Assembly: GCA_025677825.1 (NCBI GenBank)
Contig: JAIXMO010000047.1
Span: forward strand, 124,001 to 188,000
DNA: 64,000 bases
Direction of reading: 5' to 3'
Source: Helicostylum pulchrum
Lineage: Eukaryota > Mucoromycota > Mucoromycetes > Mucorales > Mucoraceae
A model generated the notes under the pieces. It saw nothing but the letters and a program-made list of their open reading frames with translations. It made no database searches and was not told the DNA's origin. A program made the position numbers and the translations under genes. Shown here piece by piece: positions 56,155 through 64,000 of the stretch (the first letter of the stretch is position 1; each line of letters begins with the position of its first letter).

Positions 56155-59100
56155 TGAACTCGCGAAAGGAATCTTCTCGTTCGCGTTGGGAAAACATCGA
56201 CTGGGAATCACCAGAGTAAATAGATCTTTTTTTTTATAAAAATAAAAAAAGTTCTAAAAAGGTTGACTTATGTGTATAACATCCTTCTAGTTTATCAAGT
56301 GCACCAACAGTGGTTAATGCAACACTTAATTCTTTGACAAATGAATTTGAAGTTTCCAAAACCAAAACTCCATCACGTTCCAAATTTGATTTTGGATCAA
56401 ACAAAAATTCAAATAGTTGGATATACGATGCAGAGCGAGGTTGGGATTCCAGTCCAAACGTACAAGAAAAGAGTTGGGATCCTTCTTGTTATGAACCTGT
56501 ACAAGATTCGAATAGCGGACAACATCATAAGTTTAGTTCTGGTGAGACTGCTGTCTTTCGATTAAATATGGACATGGAGGATACACCTGTGTTTTCTAAA
56601 GTGGTAGATTATACTGCCTTTCGTGATCAAGATATTATTCCTGACTATGATGACATTATCACTGCAGAAGAGTTGAAGGATCCTGAAGTTTGGGAAAACA
56701 GAAATTTTAGGACCCCTTTACCTGATATTCCTATTAATCGTATAAAGACTCCTTACGATAATGCCGATCAGTACCTTTATACACATTTCGAATTGATGCG
56801 TCAAGATTTTCTTATTCCGCTTCAAAAAGCTGTCAAAGCTTATAAGGAAGTTTATAACTATACCAAAACAAAAGACGATCAGGGTTTAGCTATGGAAACG
56901 GCGTCTAATCAACAACCTTATAGGCTATATGAACATGTAAGTAACAATATAAAAAATTTATGTAGAATACTTACATTTTTTTTATATCTGTATATAGGTG
57001 CGTTTGAATGCTATTGTGTTTGGTAGTAGACAACCATTATACAGAATTAGTTTTCGATTGCCGTATTATTGTCGAGTTAATTGGCCTCAGTCTAAAAGAT
57101 TAATGCCTGGTACACTTGTCTTATTGTCAAAAGATCATTTCGATAAAGATTTAAAGATAGCAACGATTGTTGAAAGAGGAGATGAACCTATGCGTGGAGC
57201 CAACCGATTTGAATACCTTTTGGATTTATACCTTGAGCGAGATAATGAGAATCAACCGTTTGGATTCGGTGATCCAACCATGATGAATGATGATACCTAT
57301 GTGATGATTGAAGCCACAGATGGGTATTTTGAAGCTTACAGACATGTCCTGAACGTCTTTCAAAGAATCAAACCAACCGAGCTTCCTTTTAAACCTTACT
57401 TGGTCGATTTATCAAATGAGGTTATGTTACCCCATTACGCAGCAAGAAAAGGGAGATATGATATTAACGTGCGTAAAAGAGAAAGAGGACGCGAAAGGTG
57501 GGACGTTGATATCAATCGTGAATGGCCCGTTTATAATACTGGAATGGATAAAACTCAAATGGATGCATTGAAAACAATTCTCTCTCATAATCTGTCTATT
57601 GTACAAGGTCCTCCTGGTACTGGTAAAACTTATGTTGGTACTTATGCAATGCAGGTACTTTTAAATAACTTTGATTCTTCTTTGGGTCCCATTGTTTGTA
57701 TTTGTCAAACAAATCACGGTAAGATAGAGAGACAGGTACATATAAATATTTATTCATACTAAACAATATATATATATATATATATAGCTTTGGATCAATT
57801 CTTGGAACATATTTACAAGTTTGATGAAAAGATCGTTCGTGTTGGTGGTAGATCCAAATCAGAATTATTAAAGAATAATACTTTATACGAATTAAAAAAA
57901 GTACACGAAAGACCAAGAGGTATTGGAAGAATGTATCGTTCAAGAGACGAACTCGGTAAAGAGATTCAAAAGACACTTGTCGAATTATACGAAGAACCTT
58001 GTGTTTCTATTGATTTCATTACATCTATCAAGGGCTTAACTCCTAGACAGATTGAGAGTCTTAAACGTATCAGTGAACGTAACAAGAATCGACCCAAACC
58101 ATCAGCCGCCAATACGTTTATTAACGATGATTCAGATTCAGATGATGATTGGGAAATTAGTTCAATTGAACCCGTAGCAAAAAAGGCACATAAAGGGCCC
58201 GTTAAAAACACAAGAGGAAATCCTGCGTCAACTGCAAAACCAAGAAACGGTGTAAATAATTCATGGGAAGGTGGAAACCCTAATCAGATTGAACCTGTTA
58301 AAGAAAAACAAACTAACCCAGTCGAGATTTGGTTAGCAGATGCTATGGATTTTATTAACGATACGGGCATGATGTCTACCATTGCAGAAGAGATGAAGCA
58401 AACCCTATTAGAAAAAGAAAAGGGCCTCATATTTGACGAAGATCCAGATGATCGAGATTTAATTGAAGAAGACGAGCTTAAAGAAGTAACACAAGAATTT
58501 AGAGGTGATGATGACAGTAGAGCGTTTAAAAACCCATTTATTCAAATCGGAAAGGCCTATAAAAAACAAAATGAGCCTGGTCCAGGTGAAGGTCCCGAAA
58601 GAAAAGTGGTGAATTATCAAAAGATCAGAACTGCTACGGATTTCGAACCTCAAAAGTTTAATTTCTTTGATGATAGTGGTGATGATGGTTTCTTTGAAGA
58701 AGAAAACAGCAAGTATTCTTTAGAGAGATGGACAAAAGAAAGCGATGTATCAATGTGGCCACTTCCTGTTCGATTAAAAGCTCATAAAATCTGGGTTGAT
58801 CAAAGAAATGCAATGTTAGAACAAAAAATGAATATGCTTATGAATCGTTATGTCGAACTTTCAAATGAAATTAGAAAGACTACTGCTATCTTTGAAGCTA
58901 AAATCTGTAGAGAGCATAGAGTTGTTGGAATGACTAGTACTGCTGCTGCTAAATATCACGATTTATTGGAAGAAATGCGTCCTAGAGTCATGGTTGTGGA
59001 AGAAGCTGCCGAAATGTTGGAATCGCATATTATCTCTGCATTGACCAGATCATTAGAACATCTTATTTTAATTGGTGATCATCAACAATTACGACCTTCA

Positions 59101-60283
59101 ACAGCTGTTCATGCATTAGCAGAGAACCACGCATTAGGTGTTTCCTTATTTGAAAGATTAGTTAAAAACGATTTCCCCTTCACAAGACTCTCTCATCAAA
59201 GACGTATGAGACCCGAGATCCGTACAATGATTAACCCTATTTATATCGATCCACCACTCAACGATCATCCAGACGTGTTTGATTATCCACCGATTAAGGG
59301 TATGGAGCAATCCTTATTCTTTTTAGCACATAATGAAGATGAAACACATTTAAGTGATTCTGCTTCTAAAGTCAATGAACATGAAGCAAAGATGGCCGCC
59401 AAGTTATCAGTATACTTAATGCTACAAGGATACCGTACCGACGAAATTACCATCATTACCATGTATGCAGGTCAAAAATCCCTTATTAAAAAGGCTCTTC
59501 GAGAAGAAAGAAGAGCGTATACAGATCCTGAAACTATTCAAGTTAGTAGTGTTGATGGTTTTCAAGGTGAGGAAAATAAGATCATTATCTTGTCACTTGT
59601 ACGTAGTAATGCAAATGGACAAATTGGGTTCTTGAAAGTCGTGAATCGTGTGTGTGTATCTTTATCCAGAGCTAAACATGTAAGTAGCATTTTTTTTCTT
59701 TGTTTTTTTGTGTACTTATGCAATATGTATATACAAATATAGGGTTTTTATATTCTTGGTAATGCATCACTCTTATGTGAAAGAAGTGATCTCTGGAACG
59801 AAATTATTGGCAACTTGGAGAACCAATCTACCGAAATGATCGGAACAAAGTTACCCTTAAAGTGTAAAAAACATAATGTAATTACTGAAGTTCAATGGCC
59901 TGTTGATTTTACTGAAGTAGAAGAAGGTGGCTGTACAAAGCCTTGTGGTGAATCTTTACCCTGTGGGCATAAGGTAAGAAAAATAACATGTTCTTTAAAA
60001 AAATAATTAGTAATATCTAATTCAAAGAAAAAAGTGTTCATTTAAATGTCATCCATTTGATCACATGGATATCCGTTGTAGCCTACAATGTCAAAAAGTC
60101 CTTCCATGTCGTCATACCTGTATCCGTCGCTGTTGTGAACCTTGTGGTCCCTGTATAACAAGAATCAGTGTTCGTCTCCCTTGCGGGCATACTATGGACG
60201 GGGAATGCAATTTCTTCCGAGAAATCGCAGGCTCAAAAAGAACGGGTAAATGTCCTGTGTGCAAGACTACTATTTCCGCTTAA
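56155..60283 (+). CDS. rnhA: RNA helicase of the sex locus (SF1, NFX1-type zinc fingers)
   Basis: Superfamily 1 helicase related to UPF1/SEN1/ZNFX1-like proteins, conserved border gene of the zygomycete sex locus. Exons 56155-56216, 56291-56936, 56998-57718, 57788-59679, 59743-59973 and 60035-60283 join in frame to 1266 residues. Motifs are Walker A QGPPGTGKT (~residue 438), motif II VVEEAAE, GDHQQLRPST, SHQRRMRPEI, VSSVDGFQGEE and VNRVCVSLSRAKHGFYILGN (across an intron). A long acidic insertion lies between motif I and motif II (~residues 560-780). The C terminus has Cys/His clusters of NFX1 type (KPCGESLPCGHKCSFKCHP, then LPCRHTCIRRCCEPCGPC). Only 93 bp separate its start from the HMG stop, so its promoter may lie within or beside the sex gene. 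Confidence 0.94.
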
Positions 60284-60369
60284 TAGATTATTTTATTTGC
60301 TTTTTTATTATGGTATGATTTTTTATAACTAAGAGAAATAAAAATATCAACGGGGTTTATCTTTTTATG

Positions 60370-62146
60370 TAAACTTACCAAAGTATTTGACGAGTAAAAA
60401 AAAACGATACTACTAGTTAAGAGAATGGAAAGTTTTGGCTCAAACAAAAAACATTTCATTATGTTTATACCAGACTATATTAGTAACTGTATAATATACA
60501 TATGGTTCTTTTTAATCCGCCCTTTGTTGTAATATATTTGGTCTCGACAATTCATTGAGGTTACCCGCAACTTTTAAAAAGGTATTTAAACTCGAAGTTT
60601 GAAAAGAGTTAAATGTATTTATTTATAGCATAGAATATAATAATGGAAGGATAAAAAAGTATGCAAAGGAATGAATTATGTGTGCAGAAGAATATGTATA
60701 AATTTTCATCAAGTTTTTGATTAAATGAATAAAAAAGCCAATAGGGAAAAAAAAAGCTCACTGAGATACCTGAGTTTAAATAATCGCTCACATAAGAAAT
60801 CACTGCTGAAATTAGCAGTTATAATAAATATTGGTTTATATTTTTTAAAGAAACAGGAAACACTTTTTGGACTCAAGTTTTTTAATAAAAAATAGTTGTT
60901 TTAAATATATCTTTGATAAAAAAAATTAAAAACAAACTTTTTCGTTTTTTTTTTGATTTTCATTTTTGGGGGTCAACCCTTTTTGTGTTTTGGTAGTTAT
61001 TTTATATTTGCTTCGGATCCAATTTGCTTATCTTTGTGAAAAAATTATGTATGGTATAACACTTGTTTATACGCTTTTAATCCATTTTAAATCATATTTT
61101 TAATGCAAAAATTGAAAGAGTAATCGCTGTTTTAGACGTTTTTTTTTTTGGGTAAAAAAACACACTTTTTAGTGTAACCATTTTCAGAGCTTCGCGATTA
61201 CATAGAATATAGTTTTTTATTACCGTGTTTGGTTATAGCACCGAATGTAAATATTTAAAAACTATATATTGGATGTTTATAAGTAAAAGTGCCACATTCC
61301 AAACTGGACGAGAAAACGCGCTTTAAAGAAATCGCTAATTTAAGGACCGCTTAACTCAAATTTTAGCGAAAAACAAATGTCTAAAACGGTGATTACTCGG
61401 TCAGTATTTTTACTAAATATATACTTTTAAATGGATTAAATTCGCCTAAAAGAGCACTTTATTATCATTATTTTTTCTACAAACAAAAGAAAAGTGGAAA
61501 TTAAGTAATTTTAAAATAACCACAAAAACACAAAAGGGGTTGACCCCTCAAAATGAACTAAATGCCAAAAATGACCAACCAAAAAAAAAGTAGAAACAAT
61601 CGAGAAAGATATCAAACAGCAAGCGGTTTTTAATAATTAATCTTAGAAAAAACATCTTAAGGAGTAACTTTCACTAAGTAACTTGGATAAAAAAACATTT
61701 CCTGACGTTTAATTACATAAAGAAAACACATTATTTCGATCACCGAAAAATGACCTTTTTTAGAAGTTACTTCTAAACCTTCACTTAAAAACACGCGTTT
61801 TTAAGAAGATAATAGACAGACAATAATAGATTACAACACTTTAAATTGTTCTTAAACTTTTCCAAGTAATTGTACAAAAAAATATGGTGTGTATCTTTTT
61901 CTATAAGAGCTCAAACATTAAAATTATATTAATTTCTATTAATTTTTTTTTTGCTGTCAATTAAGAATTTGAAGAGCTATTTATCAGAATACCATATAAC
62001 AATGCATCTACACACTACTTTCTATGGTAGATAGGACTAAAAAGAACCTTTTTGGTCACTTTATTTGGTTTAGACTGCATCCTTCTTTAATCTTTCATCG
62101 CTTAGCGGCCATATGTATTTAACTACTTTTCCTAGTTAATTTTCTA
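60370..62146. repeat. Dispersed fold-back repeat, copy B
   Basis: Collinear with copy A (35900-38473) and without its insertion. It starts about 90 bp after the rnhA stop. It contains the same inverted arms: GGTCAACCC with GGATCCAATTTGC near 60970-61030, and AAAATAACCACAAAAACAC with AAAGGGGTTGACCCC near 61512-61550. A short shared frame in both copies (VSDYL.SGISVSFF) only reflects repeat identity. It is likely a non-autonomous mobile element that sits at the edge of the sex locus. Confidence 0.7.
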
Positions 62147-62797
62147 GTGATCCGGAGATAAAAGAAGCAAGAGTTAACTTTGTCAACCAATTGATAATAG
62201 CCTCGCTTATTACCAACGAAAACGTATACGATTTATTTTATAACTGTCTTGTTTTTGGACGATTTTTGTGTACCACGGATGGAAAATAGCTTCAGGGGAA
62301 ATTCCTCTATTCGCCTGGTCGATTCTAAAAAAAAGTATGATGCATTATTATTTTTTTGTTTAACTACTTTCGTGTGCACATTATTTTTATAGAAAAGGAC
62401 TTATAAATCTAGTTGGAGCAATAGGGGGATTCTTGGTTCCAATTTTTTTTTTGCCTGAACGTGTAAATAAAAGTTGTGGAACATGTACATAAAAATGATC
62501 AAACGGATCACATGAGAAATATATTTTGGGAAGGATATTATTATGAAGCACAGAGTTAATAAAAACAACAGCTCGATTTAAGTGAGTACCAGACTGTATA
62601 GTTGTCAATTAGTTATGAAGATTATTTATTTAGTTTATATAAATGGTATTAGGATGTACAACATTACATGTGATGTAATACGTCGTTTTCCTAAACCTCT
62701 CTAATAAAAACTTACCCTGTACTATTTAAACCAATTTTTTAATGTCCAAGCAGTTGTCTAGAATTAGTTATGTTTATAAAAAAAGGAAAAGGAAAAT
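62147..62797. other. Intergenic, no gene supported
   Basis: AT-rich spacer. A 73-codon minus-strand frame at 62387-62608 has a mildly protein-like sequence (VLHNNILPKIYFSCDPFDHF) but no supporting context. Confidence 0.35.
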
Positions 62798-63442
62798 TTA
62801 TGTTTGCCGTGAGAGATCAGTTTGACCGGGCCTTCCAATTTTCTCAATCAAAGCAACTGATTTTTCCAAGGATTTCACCAACTCTCCTAGACCAGCAAGA
62901 TCAATATCATCATGACTGATCGTAGGTATTTTTTCAACCCCTTTTTTTAATAGATCCGTATACTTTTGCGTTTCTTCTACAAAAGTAGCAACACGGACCG
63001 ATTTATCATCCGCGTTTCTCTCCACAACCTGCTCTTTTACAGAACGTCTCTTTCTACCCACTCTTGACTGAAAAACAGCAGTATACGGATCGTGATACTC
63101 GTGCCTCCAAAAGTACTTTATAAAAACCGACCCACTGTTTTGCTTTACCACGTTTAACCTAGCAGGACACCCTACTTTAATCGACGGTTTTACTTGCCTT
63201 CTCTTATCTTCCGGTGTTTTCAAGTTTTTTTTCTGAGGTTTACAAGCGTGTCTGCAAGCATAATAAACAACGTCTTCGTTGTACGAGTTTTTGGTTTTCT
63301 TGGAAATAATCCAGGTAACGTGCTTCGAAGCTGTGGTTTCTAACCAAAGAGTAAACGCTTCGTCGTTTTCAAACGTTTGCACATGAGGATGTCGTGTGTA
63401 GTCTGTAACAGAATGAGGTGTGGTGGAGGAAGAACTAGCCAT
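62798..63442 (-). CDS. FAR1/WRKY-GCM-type zinc-finger protein
   Basis: A 214-residue single-exon protein. Residues ~20-120 look like a FAR1/WRKY-GCM-fold DNA-binding zinc finger: FENDEAFTLWLE, then WIISKKTKN, CRHACKPQKK, VGCPARLNVV and FWRHEYHDP. Candidate zinc ligands are the Cys of YYACRH, the Cys of VGCPA and the paired His of HEYH. A basic patch (GRKRRSVKEQ) may be a nuclear signal, and a helical C terminus follows (ELVKSLEKSVALIEK). Such domains often sit at the N terminus of MULE-family transposases. Here no transposase domain follows, so this may be a domesticated or stand-alone factor. The exact domain call is by eye. Confidence 0.65.
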   Translation of the reverse strand: MASSSSTTPHSVTDYTRHPHVQTFENDEAFTLWLETTASKHVTWIISKKTKNSYNEDVVYYACRHACKPQKKNLKTPEDKRRQVKPSIKVGCPARLNVVKQNSGSVFIKYFWRHEYHDPYTAVFQSRVGRKRRSVKEQVVERNADDKSVRVATFVEETQKYTDLLKKGVEKIPTISHDDIDLAGLGELVKSLEKSVALIEKIGRPGQTDLSRQT

Positions 63443-64000
63443 TGTAAAAGTTTGTGCAAGCGAAAAATAAATAAATATACCAGTGCCCCTATTTTTTTTT
63501 AAAAAATAAGCATGCCCTGAATTTTCGTGTCATTTGTGACTTCGAGTAAGTGAGGTCTCTGCATTTCCATCATAATTAATTAAAAACTACATACTTGTTA
63601 CAAAAAAACAGTTGCCTTCCATCCAAAAAACGAAAAGGATCAAATTTTTTAAATCTGAATAAAAATAGAGAACAAAAAATAGCTTTCAGTGTTTGATGTT
63701 AAACATATATTTCAAACGACTAATTCGTGTTACACGATATAAGCAAAAGAAGTTATTTCTAATTTTAAATTAACTGTCAAAATCATCTCTTTTTTAAGAG
63801 TGATTACATACTACCGACACTGTATATCTTACCTGAGTATGTACTATATCAAGTTATAAAATAACAGTGACTGTAAGGTTATGTTTAAAAACACACGCAT
63901 GAAAAAAGTACCTACTGCTTCCGTTGTTGAATCCAACTACTGAATGTATTAAAACGGGGTTTTTTTAAAAGGACGTTATTATCCAGTGACCGCTTCTTAC
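63443..64000. other. Intergenic to window end, no gene seen
   Basis: AT-rich sequence upstream of the zinc-finger gene. No coding frame, RNA gene or repeat is recognised. Confidence 0.35.

Noticed and set aside
62387..62608. 73-codon minus-strand frame
   Set aside because: Mildly protein-like but isolated in AT-rich spacer without splice or family support.
1..64000. tRNA genes, rRNA genes or CRISPR arrays
   Set aside because: No cloverleaf-type A/B boxes, rRNA-like segments or regularly spaced repeats with unique spacers were seen by eye.

Overview
This window looks like nuclear DNA of a Mucoralean (Mucoromycota) fungus. It is AT-rich, with short GT-AG introns (mostly 50-70 nt), long A/T homopolymers and single-copy eukaryotic housekeeping genes. 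The deciding evidence is at 52-60 kb: a triose-phosphate-transporter-family gene, an HMG-box gene and an NFX1-type RNA helicase gene in a row. That is the conserved sex (mating-type) locus of zygomycete fungi, tptA - sexM/sexP - rnhA.

Layout. 0-9.3 kb: a Zn2Cys6 transcription factor cut by the window edge, a small acidic protein, the TFIIH helicase XPD/Rad3 (minus, ten exons), two decayed gene remnants and a U1A/U2B''-type snRNP protein. 9.5-17.5 kb: one uninterrupted gene for a 2651-residue protein with many ASH/Hydin-like motifs. 17.5-24.9 kb: a frameshifted pseudogene, glutathione reductase, signal peptidase complex subunit 2 and another decayed gene. 25.2-31.35 kb: a lineage-specific tandem array. 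It has three older, broken or chimeric units followed by four close paralogs. Each paralog has an N-terminal membrane segment, a Cys-rich helical region and a glycine-rich hydrophobic stretch. 31.5-32.9 kb: the PKA regulatory subunit. 33-39 kb: a gene-poor stretch with a dispersed fold-back repeat. 39-45 kb: ribosomal protein S26 and an MRP/ABCC transporter. 46-52 kb: a very repetitive Thr-rich protein of about 1790 residues. 52-60.3 kb: an alginate-lyase-fold protein, tptA, the HMG-box sex gene and rnhA. 60.3-64 kb: a second copy of the fold-back repeat and a FAR1/WRKY-GCM-type zinc-finger protein.

How the parts relate. In the sex locus the HMG gene and tptA diverge from a shared 253-bp promoter containing a perfect CRE palindrome (TGACGTCA). 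rnhA follows the HMG gene by only 93 bp. The alginate-lyase-like gene follows tptA by 67 bp and lacks the family's catalytic histidine. The rest is housekeeping: DNA repair and transcription, splicing, redox, secretion, signalling, translation and detoxification. The least understood contents are the tandem family at 25-31 kb, the giant ASH-motif protein and the repeat protein. Exon boundaries were worked out by eye from splice signals, reading frame and family conservation. No homology search was run.
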